The notes: a model not told the origin generated them from the sequence alone. Shown: positions 34,803 through 44,029, numbered from the stretch's first letter. The stretch is 64,000 nt of DNA from Thalassospira tepidiphila MCCC 1A03514 (GCF_001662875.1 NZ_JPVZ01000001.1:124001-188000); one strand, 5' to 3'. Translations and numbers: made by a program.

Positions 34803-35669
34803 TCAGTGATCGCGCATTACCCGAAAACCAATCAGGATGTGCTTGAGATATTCCGGGCGGGCGTGACGGGCGGCCGGGCGACAAACCCCGCACCCGCGAT
34901 CATCCCATGATCCGCCTTTAACCGTGCGATAGCCTGGCTGAGAAGACGAAGACGTCCATTCAAACACCTGCCCGACACCGTCAAGCACACCATATGGCCC
35001 GGCTTCGAACTGGCCGACCGGCATGGTATCAAACGGCCCGCTATCGGCACTGTTCAAGCGGCTTGCATCGAAAATATTTCCCCAAGGGTAGAACGTACCA
35101 TCCGGGCCGCGCGTCGCCTTTTCCCAATAGAGCTCGTCGGGCAAGTGCCAGCTTTCACCCGTCTTTTCGCTCAGCCAACGGGTATAGGCGTTGGCATCCT
35201 GCCACGACACCAGAACGACCGGATGATTGCCACGCCCGCGCGGGGGGCGACCATCGTTCCAAAGGAACGGCACGATGGTGTCATAGTTATAAATCAGCCC
35301 CTGACGTTCCCAGTCTTCCTGGCTGATCGTTGGTGCGGGATGGCCGGTTTCTTCGACAAAAACCGCATACTGATCATTGGTTACCGGCGTTTTGCCGATA
35401 TCATAACCCAAAAGATGGACGCGCCATTTATCGGCTTCGAGATCATACCAACGGTTACGACGGCTGATGTCATGGCCATAGACCTGCTCGTCAATCTGAT
35501 AGGCATATTGCCGTTCGACTGAATCGGATCCCTGCCAGAACCAGCCAGACGGAATGTCGACCGTCTCGGGAATTCCATTACCTGCCGCCTCTGCGTTTCC
35601 CGCAAGGCCAACAACGCACGCAACAGCGCAGAACTTCCAGATTTCTGCGATACGATCCCCGACTATCAT
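34803..35669 (-). CDS. Secreted SUMF1/FGE-sulfatase-fold protein
   Basis: 288 aa with an N-terminal hydrophobic export segment (about 10-29, cut near AEA). The fold is shown by GYDIGKTPVTNDQYAVFVEE, NHPVVLVSWQDANAYTRWLS, the LPDELYWEKATRG--G-FYPWG segment, and GQVFEWTSS followed by VKGGSWDDRG and IGFRVMRD. In the region of the active-site cysteines of formylglycine-generating enzyme, this protein has Cys260 and Cys263 but Pro265 where the second catalytic Cys should be. It is therefore more likely a sugar-, nucleotide- or peptide-binding or another oxygenase member than a sulfatase activator. No sulfatase is adjacent. Confidence 0.85.
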   Translation of the reverse strand: MIVGDRIAEIWKFCAVACVVGLAGNAEAAGNGIPETVDIPSGWFWQGSDSVERQYAYQIDEQVYGHDISRRNRWYDLEADKWRVHLLGYDIGKTPVTNDQYAVFVEETGHPAPTISQEDWERQGLIYNYDTIVPFLWNDGRPPRGRGNHPVVLVSWQDANAYTRWLSEKTGESWHLPDELYWEKATRGPDGTFYPWGNIFDASRLNSADSGPFDTMPVGQFEAGPYGVLDGVGQVFEWTSSSSQPGYRTVKGGSWDDRGCGVCRPAARHARPEYLKHILIGFRVMRDH

Positions 35670-35995
35670 ACAAACTTCCGTCCTGATGGGCGGTGGGGCT
35701 CACGCTTTATTCAAACGAAACCCCAACTTAAGCCCCCTTTATAACTGCCCCCAAGATGCTGAACTTTTGTCGCACTTTCAATCGGTTTGACAGGTTTCAA
35801 CCGGTATTTCTGACATGCATTTTATCTAATGGGCTTCTAATCAATTGTAGGCAAACACCTTTTTGAACACGACGGTCTCACACAACAGTGAAACCATGTG
35901 ACGCCGCTTCGGTGAAGAATTGGATCATAGTGCGCTTACCGATGGGCGATGGAACGCCCCGGATTGAACTTACCGGATCTTCAGAGAGGCACGAC
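35670..35995. other. Divergent intergenic region
   Basis: 326 bp between the leftward SUMF1 gene and the rightward Cys-repeat gene. An open frame that extends the Cys-repeat gene upstream to 35888 lacks signs of coding. No clear promoter boxes were identified. Confidence 0.45.
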
Positions 35996-36334
35996 ATGAC
36001 CAAGAAATCCATGACTTTCGCACAAAAGGCACTCATCCCGGCGATGGCAATCGGCACCAGCCTTGCCATGGCAACACCGATGGCGATGGCCGACCCGCTT
36101 CCGGCCCCAACCGCCGAAGTGGCAAGTTGCGCACCGTGCAGCCCATGTGCAGCCAATCCTTGTGCCGCGAACCCTTGCGCTGCGAACCCTTGCGCTGCGA
36201 ACCCGTGTGCAGCCAAAAAAGTGGTTAACCCGTGCAGCCCGTGCGCGGCAAACCCGTGCGCAGCTAATCCATGTGCTGCGAAAAACCCGTGTGCGGCCAA
36301 TCCATGTGCTGCGAACCCGTGCGCAGCAAAGTGA
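35996..36334 (+). CDS. Secreted Cys-rich tandem-repeat protein (CAANP repeats)
   Basis: 112 aa. Residues 1-32 are a signal peptide ending AMAMA. After a Pro-rich linker the rest is a degenerate pentapeptide repeat C-A-A-N-P, with CxxC pairs (CAPC, CSPC) leading each block, and 14 cysteines between residues 45 and 109. No aromatic or acidic residues occur in the repeat. This suggests a periplasmic metal-binding or disulfide-linked structural protein. AGAGAGG precedes the chosen ATG. A long antisense frame over the repeat is an artefact of its composition. Function unknown. Confidence 0.8.
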   Translation: MTKKSMTFAQKALIPAMAIGTSLAMATPMAMADPLPAPTAEVASCAPCSPCAANPCAANPCAANPCAANPCAAKKVVNPCSPCAANPCAANPCAAKNPCAANPCAANPCAAK

Positions 36335-36356
36335 TGATTTGATCCGTCCCAACGAC

Positions 36357-36390
36357 AACGGGGGCGATGCAGTTGCATCGCCCCCGTTTT
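36357..36390 (+). terminator. Terminator after the Cys-repeat gene
   Basis: ACGGGGGCGATGCA, a two-base turn, TGCATCGCCCCCGT and TTT: a near-perfect palindrome that ends the rightward gene. It may also stop leftward read-through from the UspA gene. Confidence 0.88.
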
Positions 36391-36417
36391 CTATTCAAGC
36401 AGAAAGGCCTTCAAAGC

Positions 36418-36846
36418 CTACTCGCGAACAACCATCACCGAGCAATCGGCATGGCGCACAACGCGCGCGGCATTCGGCCCCAGAAGGTAATCCTTCAGTT
36501 CCGGACGGTGGGATCCGATCACGATCAGGTCGCAATCGGTTTTCTTCGCGATCTGAAGGATGACCTCGTAAACCGTTCCCTGGCCCACGATGTGCTGCAC
36601 CTTGATGTCTGACGGAATATGTTCAGCGACAAATTGGTGGAGACGTTCGTTATAAGCTTCAAGAACCTTGGTTTCGTAACCCTTCGGGAAGAATTGACCA
36701 ACCATCGACATTCCAACCGAGGGCACCACGGTCAGAACATGCAGGCGCGCGCCAAAGCTTTGCGCCTGCTTGATCGCAACCGGTACGGCCTTCTTCCAGG
36801 AAGACTCATGATCAAGATCTACTGTGACCAGAATATCCTTGTACAT
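36418..36846 (-). CDS. Universal stress protein (UspA family)
   Basis: 142 aa from the ATG at 36846 (GGGAG upstream); a TTG two codons earlier is less likely. Starts MYKDILVTVDLDHESSWKKA; the ATP-binding pattern G-x2-x-G-x9-G is seen as IGSHRPELKDYLLGPNAARV. It lies 14 bp behind the TRAP permease. A UspA protein in the same position (TeaD) modulates the ectoine TRAP transporter TeaABC of Halomonas, so this one may tune the transporter. Confidence 0.9.
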   Translation of the reverse strand: MYKDILVTVDLDHESSWKKAVPVAIKQAQSFGARLHVLTVVPSVGMSMVGQFFPKGYETKVLEAYNERLHQFVAEHIPSDIKVQHIVGQGTVYEVILQIAKKTDCDLIVIGSHRPELKDYLLGPNAARVVRHADCSVMVVRE

Positions 36847-36860
36847 GTTCAATCTCCCAG

Positions 36861-39464
36861 TCAGGCCGTACCAAGCGCGTCTTCACTGCGCTTGCGTCGG
36901 CGTTGAAGAACAATAATCCCACCCAGCAACAGGAAGGCCGGGATAAAGAAGACTTCCTTGGCCGGACGATCAGCCTCGACCTTTACCGCGGTGATTTCAA
37001 AGTCGAAATCAAGACCGGCTTTCTCGGCCGGACCAGCAAAGACCAGATCGTCGATATAGATACGACCATCCTCATTCCGGATACCGATACCGGCGTGATA
37101 AAGGCGATCCTCACCCGCGCCTGCCGGACCAAGCGGCAGCATCACGGATTTGGAAACCTCATCCCCTTCGATGCTGATGCCTTCGACATCCAGAAGGATG
37201 TTGGATTCAGGCGGCATGTTGGCAGCATCTTCGACGATGGTTGTCGCCGGCAGGTTTTCATAAGGCGGCGCAATCATGTCGAGCCAGAAACCCGGACGGA
37301 ACAAGGTGAATGCGATCAACAGCAGTGCCGCACTTTCCCACAGCTTGGACCGGGCAAAGAAATACCCCTGCGTCGCTGCGGCAAAGACCAGCATGGCGAT
37401 TGTCGAAACAATGATCACCATCACCACATCCAGCGGATGATCCAGACCGATCATCAGAAGTTGCGTGTTGAACAGGAACAAGAACGGCAGGACGGCTGTG
37501 CGCATCGAATAGAAGAATGCGACCAGACCCGTCTTCATCGGATCAGCCCCCGATACGGCGGCTGCGGCAAAGGATGCCAAACCGACCGGCGGGGTCACAT
37601 CGGCCATGATACCGAAATAGAAGACGAACAGGTGAACCGCAATTAACGGCACGATCAGTCCGTTTGCCGCGCCAAGTTCGACAATCACCGGTGCCATCAG
37701 GCTCGAAACCACGATGTAGTTTGCCGTGGTAGGAAGCCCCATGCCAAGGATCAGGCTGATCACGGCGGTGAAGATCAGGATCAGCATCAAATTGCCGCCC
37801 GAAATCAGTTCGACGAATTCAACCATCACCTGACCGATACCGGTCAGCGAAACCGTGCCAACGATGATCCCGGCAGCGGCAGTTGCCACACCGATACCGA
37901 TCATGTTGCGGGCACCGGTGGCAAAACCGTCAATCACGTCGATCAAGCCAAGCTTAAGATCGTTGGAGACATTACGGCTTTTGCGGAAGATGCCCTTGGC
38001 CGCATGCTGGGTCAGCATGATGAAGATCATCAGAACCGTTGCCCAGAAGGCCGACAGCCCCGGTGATTTCAATTCGATCATCAGGAACCAGACCAGAACC
38101 ACAACCGGCAGCAGATAATGCAGACCAGCCTTGGCGGTTTCACCCAAAGCCGGCAACTCGACCACCGGCTGGTTGGGATCATCCATTTCAAGGTCGGGAT
38201 ATCTTGCCGCGTAATAAAGCCCTGCCAGATAGATCGCAGCGCACTCGAGTGCGACAATCCAACCAACGGCATCACCAAATAGCTGCTTCTGGAAGACAAT
38301 GGCGTAGTAAACCAGCCCCGAAAGCACGACGAGTGACAGCACGAACAGAAGCGATCTGATCAGCGTTTGACCAAGGGTCGAGGTCACCCGTTTCGGCAGG
38401 CCCTTCATGTTCGCCTTAAGTGCCTCAAGGTGAACAATGTAGATCAGCGCGATATAGGAAATCGTGGCTGGCAGGAAGGCATGCTTGATGACTTCCGGGT
38501 ACGGAATGCCGACATATTCCACCATCAGGAAGGCCGCAGCCCCCATCACAGGCGGCATGATCTGACCATTGACCGAGGATGCGACTTCCACCGCACCGGC
38601 CTTCTCGCCCGAGAAACCAACGCGCTTCATCAGCGGAATGGTAAAGGTACCGGTCGTCACAACGTTGGCAATCGAGGACCCGGAAATCAGGCCGGTCATC
38701 GCCGATGACAAAACAGCGGCCTTTGCCGGGCCACCGCGCATGTGACCGAGGGCGGCAAATGCAACCTTAATGAAATAGTTGCCGGCCCCCGCCTTATCGA
38801 GAAGCGAGCCAAACAGGACAAACAGAAACACAAAGCTGGTTGATACGCCAAGCGCGATACCAAACACGCCCTCGGTGGTGATCCACTGATGCGACATCGC
38901 CTTGGAGAAGCTTGCACCGCTCCATTGCAGAACGTCGGGCACCCACGGTGCATTGCCAAAGAAGACATATGCCAGGAACACCATCGCAACGATCATCAAG
39001 GGCGGGCCAAGTGCGCGACGGGTTGCCTCAAGCAACATGACAAGGCCAACGCCAGCCGCAACAAGGTCGCCCGTCGTCGGAAGCCCGGGACGATCCGAGA
39101 TTTCACGATAGAAAATGTAAATATAGGCCGCGCAAAACGCGCCAACCGCCGCCAGCACCCAATCCATAATCGGGATATAACTGCGCGGCGAATTCTTGAA
39201 GGCCGGATAGGCCATAAAGGCCAGGAAAATTGCAAAAGCGAGATGGATCGACCGTGCCTCGGTCGAGTTCAAAACGCCGAAATTAAAGATAAATGGCAAT
39301 GGCGAGGCCAGCCAAAGCTGGAACAGTGACCATGCAACCGCAAGCCACAGTAATATTTTCGCCGTCAAACCACTTGGCTGACGGGCCCCTGTATCATTTT
39401 CCGCAATCAGGTCCTGCAGCCCCTGATCGACGGACACATTTTCCGTATTCTTGTCGTCAGTCAT
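36861..39464 (-). CDS. TAXI-type TRAP transporter fused permease (DctQM, DUF3394)
   Basis: 867 aa. Small and large permease subunits are fused in one chain with about 18-20 hydrophobic segments. DctM-type segments include GLISGSSIANVVTTGTFTIP and LILGMGLPTTANYIVVSSLM, and the second half has ADVTPPVGLASFAAAAVSGA. The C-terminal region (about 760-845) is the soluble DUF3394 domain (GPAEKAGLDFDFEITAVKVE) followed by a last helix. GGGAG precedes the chosen ATG. It works with the TAXI receptor encoded just upstream. Confidence 0.95.
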   Translation of the reverse strand: MTDDKNTENVSVDQGLQDLIAENDTGARQPSGLTAKILLWLAVAWSLFQLWLASPLPFIFNFGVLNSTEARSIHLAFAIFLAFMAYPAFKNSPRSYIPIMDWVLAAVGAFCAAYIYIFYREISDRPGLPTTGDLVAAGVGLVMLLEATRRALGPPLMIVAMVFLAYVFFGNAPWVPDVLQWSGASFSKAMSHQWITTEGVFGIALGVSTSFVFLFVLFGSLLDKAGAGNYFIKVAFAALGHMRGGPAKAAVLSSAMTGLISGSSIANVVTTGTFTIPLMKRVGFSGEKAGAVEVASSVNGQIMPPVMGAAAFLMVEYVGIPYPEVIKHAFLPATISYIALIYIVHLEALKANMKGLPKRVTSTLGQTLIRSLLFVLSLVVLSGLVYYAIVFQKQLFGDAVGWIVALECAAIYLAGLYYAARYPDLEMDDPNQPVVELPALGETAKAGLHYLLPVVVLVWFLMIELKSPGLSAFWATVLMIFIMLTQHAAKGIFRKSRNVSNDLKLGLIDVIDGFATGARNMIGIGVATAAAGIIVGTVSLTGIGQVMVEFVELISGGNLMLILIFTAVISLILGMGLPTTANYIVVSSLMAPVIVELGAANGLIVPLIAVHLFVFYFGIMADVTPPVGLASFAAAAVSGADPMKTGLVAFFYSMRTAVLPFLFLFNTQLLMIGLDHPLDVVMVIIVSTIAMLVFAAATQGYFFARSKLWESAALLLIAFTLFRPGFWLDMIAPPYENLPATTIVEDAANMPPESNILLDVEGISIEGDEVSKSVMLPLGPAGAGEDRLYHAGIGIRNEDGRIYIDDLVFAGPAEKAGLDFDFEITAVKVEADRPAKEVFFIPAFLLLGGIIVLQRRRKRSEDALGTA

Positions 39465-39620
39465 CACAAACTCCCGGTCACTACGAAAGCCATTTGAACT
39501 GGGGGTCCAGAAACAAAAAGCCTCCGTCGACACACACCCGGTCCCCTACGGAGTACTCCAACACCTAAATGACGGTGTTCATTTTCTTCAATTTTTGTGA
39601 GCAAACCCGTCGGGCGCAAA

Positions 39621-39650
39621 AGAAAAACGGAGGGCGATAAACGCCCTCCG
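39621..39650 (-). terminator. Terminator between receptor and permease
   Basis: Read leftward: CGGAGGGCG, loop TTTAT, CGCCCTCCG then TTTTTCT. It lies 12 bp beyond the receptor stop and 157 bp ahead of the permease start. Partial read-through would give more receptor than permease. Confidence 0.85.
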
Positions 39651-39662
39651 TCCCAAGCCTGA

Positions 39663-40640
39663 TTACATCAGGCCAGCTTCTTTGTAGTACTGAGCTGCGC
39701 CGTCATGCAGCGGAGCCGACAGGCCGTCCTTGATCATTTCTTCTTTTTTCAGGACTTCAAATGCCGGATGCAGCTTTTTGAAGTCGTCGAAGTTTTCAAA
39801 GACTGCTTTGACAACGTTGTAGACGATGTCGGCATCGGTGTTGGTCGAGGACACAAAGGTCGCACCGACACCAAAGGTAACAACATCATCCGGGTTACCA
39901 CGGTACATGCCGCCCGGGATGGTGGCTGCACGGTAGTAGGGGTTGTCAGCGATCAGCTTTTCAATTTCCGGGCCAGCAACTTCAACCAGAACCGAATCAC
40001 AGGCAGTGGTTGCTTCCTGGATCGAACCGGACGGATGACCAACGGTGTAGATCATCGCGTCGATCTTGTTGTCGCAAAGCGCCTGGGACTGCTCAGCCGG
40101 CTTCAGTTCGGATGCCAGCGAGAAGTCATCAAGGGTCCAGCCTTTGGCAGCAAGAACGATGTCCATGGTGCCGCGCTGACCGGAACCCGGGTTACCGATG
40201 TTCACGCGCTTGCCTTTGAGGTCGTCAAAGGTCTTGATGCCGGCATCTGCACGGGCAACAACGGTGAACGGCTCCGGATGGACGGAGAATACAGCGCGCA
40301 GGTCTTCGAACGGACCCTGGTCTTCGAATTTCGAAGTCCCGTTATAGGCATGGTACTGCCAGTCAGACTGGGCAACACCCATGTCCAGCTCGCCGGTACG
40401 AATGGTGTTGATGTTGTAGACCGAACCACCCGTGGATTCGACCGAGCAACGAATGCCGTGCTCTTTGCGATCCTTGTTGACCAGACGGCAGATCGCGCCA
40501 CCGGTCGGATAGTACACACCAGTCACACCACCGGTACCGATGGTGATGAAACGGTTTTCCTGTGCCGAGGCCTGACCGGCAAACAGCGAGGCGCCAGCAA
40601 TCGCAGCGACTGCACCCGCTACAGCGATAAGTTTTTTCAT
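39663..40640 (-). CDS. TAXI family TRAP solute receptor
   Basis: 325 aa. Signal peptide 1-26 (cut after ASAQ). The mature start [20 protein letters not shown] is diagnostic of the TAXI family; [18 protein letters not shown] and [20 protein letters not shown] are further family segments. Periplasmic; delivers its ligand to the fused permease downstream. GGGAG lies before the ATG. A promoter and an inverted-repeat operator lie directly upstream. The ligand is unknown; context suggests an amino compound. Confidence 0.95.
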   Translation of the reverse strand: MKKLIAVAGAVAAIAGASLFAGQASAQENRFITIGTGGVTGVYYPTGGAICRLVNKDRKEHGIRCSVESTGGSVYNINTIRTGELDMGVAQSDWQYHAYNGTSKFEDQGPFEDLRAVFSVHPEPFTVVARADAGIKTFDDLKGKRVNIGNPGSGQRGTMDIVLAAKGWTLDDFSLASELKPAEQSQALCDNKIDAMIYTVGHPSGSIQEATTACDSVLVEVAGPEIEKLIADNPYYRAATIPGGMYRGNPDDVVTFGVGATFVSSTNTDADIVYNVVKAVFENFDDFKKLHPAFEVLKKEEMIKDGLSAPLHDGAAQYYKEAGLM

Positions 40641-40683
40641 TAGGATTCGCTCCCTTTTTACACCCTATTATCAGGCATTCAAA

Positions 40684-40699
40684 TGTTCGACATCGAACA
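40684..40699. promoter_or_regulatory. 16-bp palindrome in the TAXI receptor leader
   Basis: TGTTCGA-CA-TCGAACA, perfect 7-bp arms, about 44 bp upstream of the receptor start codon and inside its predicted leader. Possible second operator or an RNA stem. Confidence 0.5.
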
Positions 40700-40711
40700 A
40701 CTGAATCAAAC

Positions 40712-40742
40712 GGAAACATCAGAAAAATCAGATGTTTCGACG
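40712..40742. promoter_or_regulatory. Putative RpiR operator at the TAXI transporter promoter
   Basis: GAAACATC (40713-40720), ten bases, GATGTTTC (40731-40738). The same half-site forms the palindrome upstream of the RpiR gene (44053-44068). It lies directly downstream of the -10 box for the leftward transporter promoter, a position that suits repression. Confidence 0.6.
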
Positions 40743-40748
40743 ATGGGG

Positions 40749-40777
40749 ATTATAGTGTCCGACTTGGCGGAATAAAA
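40749..40777 (-). promoter_or_regulatory. Promoter of the TAXI transporter genes
   Basis: Read leftward: perfect -10 TATAAT (40749-40754), 17-nt spacer, weak -35 TTTTAT (40772-40777). Predicted start just inside the operator. A weak -35 may mean an activator is also needed. Confidence 0.55.
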
Positions 40778-40846
40778 CCCTATAACCCCGAAACCTCCTG
40801 AGGAAATTCAGTATTTGTGCGTATTGTCCGGTTCTTTTTGCCCCTC

Positions 40847-41677
40847 CTACCACATGGGTTGCATAATCTGGCGGGCCTGTTCACCTGTCGCGATCTTCCG
40901 CCCCATCAGGATCGAACCATCATGTGCCTGGGCAATAAGATCAGCATTGTTCGAAGCAGCCGATCCGTCAACCCTAAGGTGATTATTTTCAAATCCGATA
41001 CGCGCGTGACCACCCAGTCCAGCACCCGTCAGAATGCAGGCGTTTTCATAAGGCCCAAACGCACATAGCATCCATTCCGAGACATAAGGACTGGCACCGA
41101 TAAACGGCAAAAGTTCGATGGGTTGCAACACCTGCCCTGCGGTGTAGCGCCCCAGCACGAACAAGACCGGGAATTTGTCGCCGGGCAGAACGCCGATTTC
41201 AACAAGCTGATTGAAGCGCGCCACATCTTCGGGCGCATACAGGATCAGTTGCGGCGCGATTTTGGCTTCGCGCATGAATTCGAAAAACGATTTCAATGCA
41301 TTGAGGTCCGCATCGACGGGTGCAATTTCACGTACAGCGATTGATACCGCCTCTGGCAGCAGGTTTCTGATCATTTCCATCTGCTGCTGGGCTGTATAGA
41401 TGCCAACCGCCTCGGTCGTGACCTGCAACAACATATCGTCACCAACCGATGATCTGACCTCGGTCAGCATTTCGCGATAACGACCAACATCCAGACTGTG
41501 TTTCTGATCCTCATCACGAACATGCAGATGCATCATTGATGCACCGGCGGCCTTGCATTCCAAAGCCGTCCTTGCGACTTCGGCTGGCGTGATCGGGATG
41601 TTTGGCAAATCGGCCTTTGTTTTGCGCGCACCATTTGGGGCCGAGGCAATCAGAAACGGTTTGTCACCATATCCCAT
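40847..41677 (-). CDS. BKACE enzyme (beta-keto acid cleavage, DUF849)
   Basis: 276 aa. The BKACE family condenses a beta-keto acid with acetyl-CoA and releases acetoacetate plus a new acyl-CoA. Zinc ligands are visible: His50 and His52 in MMHLHVRDED, and Glu230 in RIGFENNHL, with Arg226 nearby, the same spacing as in the 3-keto-5-aminohexanoate cleavage enzyme. SAPNGARKTKADLPNIPIT is the usual start. The ATG shares a base with the aminotransferase stop (TGATG), so the two enzymes are made together; the keto acid is therefore probably the product of that aminotransferase. The exact substrate is not known. Confidence 0.9.
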   Translation of the reverse strand: MGYGDKPFLIASAPNGARKTKADLPNIPITPAEVARTALECKAAGASMMHLHVRDEDQKHSLDVGRYREMLTEVRSSVGDDMLLQVTTEAVGIYTAQQQMEMIRNLLPEAVSIAVREIAPVDADLNALKSFFEFMREAKIAPQLILYAPEDVARFNQLVEIGVLPGDKFPVLFVLGRYTAGQVLQPIELLPFIGASPYVSEWMLCAFGPYENACILTGAGLGGHARIGFENNHLRVDGSAASNNADLIAQAHDGSILMGRKIATGEQARQIMQPMW

Positions 41678-43065
41678 CACGCCAGTCCCTCGGCCTTAAA
41701 GACATCATCAAGCGCACCGGCAAACAGATCGACAATCTTGGCGACATCGTTTTCATCAATGATGAAGGCCGGGGCAAACAACACATGGTCACCGCGAACG
41801 CCATCAATCGTGCCGCCCATCGGATAGGCCATCAGACCGAGTGCAAAGGCCGCCTTCTTGATCTTGGCATTGATTTTAAGGGTAGGATCAAACGGGTCCT
41901 TGGTTTCACGGTCCGCGACAAGCTCCACCCCGCGAAACAGGCCGCGTCCACGGATATCACCAACAAACGGATGCTGGCCGAGTTTTGCCTCAAGTGCCGC
42001 GACAAGGTTTTCCCCCTGTTTGACGACATTGGTCAGAAGGTTGCGTTCCTTGATGGCGCGTTGGGTCGCAAGCGCAGCCGCACATGCTGTTGCATGCCCC
42101 TGATACGTGTGACCGTGCTGGAAGAAACCCGATCCATTGGCAATGGCATCGTTGATTTTCTTTGACACAAGCACGGCACCAATCGGCTGGTAACCTGCCC
42201 CAAGTCCCTTGGCGATGGTTTGCAGATCGCCAGAAATGCCTTCCTGCTCAATCGCATGCAGGGTGCCGGTGCGTCCCATGCCGCACATGACCTCATCAAG
42301 GATCAGCAACACACCATACTGATCACAAATTTCGCGAACGCGCTTGAAGTAGCCCGGCACCGGTGCCAGTGCCCCTACCGTTGCCCCGACAACCGGTTCG
42401 GCCACGAATGCCGCCACGCTTTCCGCCCCAAGTTCAAGGATCGCGGTTTCCAGTTCATTGGCAACACGCAGGCCATAGGCCTCTGGCGTTTCATCGTCAC
42501 GCTGATCGCGATACTGATAAACAGGTGCGATGTGACTTGCGGTGATCAAAAGTGGCTCAAACTGTTTGCGCCGCCACATATTGCCACCAACCGACAACGC
42601 GCCAAGTGTATTGCCGTGATAGGATTGGCGACGGGCAATGACGTATTTACGGTCCGGCTGCCCGATTTCGAGAAAATACTGGCGCGCCATTTTAAGCGCG
42701 GCCTCAGTGGCCTCCGACCCGCCAGAAACAAAATAGACTTTGTCGATGCCTTCGGGCGCCGATGCGACCAGTTCATCGGCCAGTTCTTCCATCGCATCGG
42801 ATGAAAAGAACCCGGAATGGGCATAGGCAATCTGATCAATCTGCGCATGCATGGCAGCACGGACATCCGGGTCAGAATGACCAAGGCATGACACAGCCGC
42901 CCCACCGCAAGCATCAAGATAACTCTTTCCGTTCTGGTCAAAAATATAGATCCCCTCGCCCCTGACGGCGCGCGGCGGAATGGATGTGCTCGTGCGGTGC
43001 AGAACACGGGTTCCGGCATTCGGGACCGGGGCAGAGGATTGGGCAGAGTTTGACGCGTTGGTCAT
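41677..43065 (-). CDS. Class-III PLP-dependent aminotransferase
   Basis: 462 aa from the ATG at 43065; 41 upstream open codons overlap the region after rpiR and are dismissed. The fold is clear: FVSGGSEATEAALKMARQYF, the PLP-contacting Asp257 in LLILDEVMCGMGRTG, and the Schiff-base Lys286 in IAKGLGAGYQPIGA. Omega/beta-amino acids are usual substrates (beta-alanine, GABA, beta-aminoisobutyrate, taurine). Starts 22 bp after the rpiR stop and overlaps the BKACE start by one base. Substrate is inferred to be a beta-amino acid because its keto product would suit BKACE. Confidence 0.93.
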   Translation of the reverse strand: MTNASNSAQSSAPVPNAGTRVLHRTSTSIPPRAVRGEGIYIFDQNGKSYLDACGGAAVSCLGHSDPDVRAAMHAQIDQIAYAHSGFFSSDAMEELADELVASAPEGIDKVYFVSGGSEATEAALKMARQYFLEIGQPDRKYVIARRQSYHGNTLGALSVGGNMWRRKQFEPLLITASHIAPVYQYRDQRDDETPEAYGLRVANELETAILELGAESVAAFVAEPVVGATVGALAPVPGYFKRVREICDQYGVLLILDEVMCGMGRTGTLHAIEQEGISGDLQTIAKGLGAGYQPIGAVLVSKKINDAIANGSGFFQHGHTYQGHATACAAALATQRAIKERNLLTNVVKQGENLVAALEAKLGQHPFVGDIRGRGLFRGVELVADRETKDPFDPTLKINAKIKKAAFALGLMAYPMGGTIDGVRGDHVLFAPAFIIDENDVAKIVDLFAGALDDVFKAEGLA

Positions 43066-43087
43066 GATCGGGCGTTCCGTGAAGTGA

Positions 43088-43978
43088 CTAGTCTTCGAGA
43101 TATGTATCAAAGACAGCGAGTTGTTCTTCTGCAGCGGCAATCCGTTGCAGGGCCTTGGGGCCACCCCGCGCAACCAGCAGGGCAACAAGGGCCTGCATCA
43201 CGGAAAGGGCGGCGGTAAAACTTTGGAAGAAGGACTGCGAGGTGTCGCGCACCACAAGTTTGCAATGCGCATCCATCGCAATCGGTGAAACATCAGAGTC
43301 TGTCACTGCGATGACCGGGCAGTGTTGGGAGCGGGCAAACTCAACCGCACGCACCGTATCGCGGATATAGGGTTTTGCCCCGACAGCAATCATGATGTCA
43401 CGTCGCCCGATACCGCGCAGTTCATCGCCAAAAGTACCGGAATGGCCATCGACCAGGACGCCATTGTCGCAAAACAGCCGGTAGGCATAGGCAAACTGGA
43501 AGGCAGCCGGGTATGCCGCACCCCGCCCGACGATGAAGACCTGCCGGGCGTTTTCAATCGCCTCGCAGGTGGCAATCATGCGTGACACAAGATCCGGCGC
43601 GTAAGCGTCGCTGATATTGTCGATTTCGGTGCGGCAAATGCTTTCAAGAAGATGCTGGTCCCGGTCGACATCATTGTCGGTCTTTTGCGTTTCGCGCGCG
43701 CGCCGGGCGTAGCTTGCGGGCTGATCAAGCAACCGGCTTTGATAATGATCCCGGAAGTCCTGCCAGGTTTCGACGCCAATCGCAGTCATCAACCGGGTGA
43801 CCGTACTTGGCGGCACATTTGCCGCACGGGCCAGTGCCCGCATGGAACGCAAGGCGACATCATTTGGATGATCCAGGATATAGCGCGCAGCCTTTTGCAT
43901 TTGCGGACTAAGCTTTGCGTAATCCGAAATAAGCTTTTCACGCAGATCAGTTTGCAAACCCATCACCCGAATATCCAT
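43088..43978 (-). CDS. MurR/RpiR family transcriptional regulator
   Basis: 296 aa. N-terminal HTH_6 (about 10-85) with SPQMQKAARYILDHPNDVAL and AANVPPSTVTRLMTAIGVET; C-terminal SIS sugar-isomerase-like sensor (about 120-265) with VFIVGRGAAYPAAFQFAYAY and a DIMIAVGAKPYIRDTVRAVE segment. First gene of the leftward operon with the aminotransferase and BKACE genes. The ATG at 43978 or codon 6 (43963) could start it. Upstream lies a perfect 16-bp palindrome that it may bind (autoregulation). Confidence 0.93.
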   Translation of the reverse strand: MDIRVMGLQTDLREKLISDYAKLSPQMQKAARYILDHPNDVALRSMRALARAANVPPSTVTRLMTAIGVETWQDFRDHYQSRLLDQPASYARRARETQKTDNDVDRDQHLLESICRTEIDNISDAYAPDLVSRMIATCEAIENARQVFIVGRGAAYPAAFQFAYAYRLFCDNGVLVDGHSGTFGDELRGIGRRDIMIAVGAKPYIRDTVRAVEFARSQHCPVIAVTDSDVSPIAMDAHCKLVVRDTSQSFFQSFTAALSVMQALVALLVARGGPKALQRIAAAEEQLAVFDTYLED

Positions 43979-44029
43979 GCCCTGTCAGGAAGACCAAGAT
44001 TACGCCACAGGCTGCCGCCACACACAACA

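Noticed and set aside
35878..36378. Leftward 166-codon frame with AAHGFAAHGL repeats
   Set aside because: Antisense of the CAANP repeat; repeats are mirrored by necessity. The rightward frame has a signal peptide and ribosome site.
39663..40643. Rightward 312-codon frame over the TAXI receptor
   Set aside because: Antisense shadow of a gene with clear signal peptide and family start.
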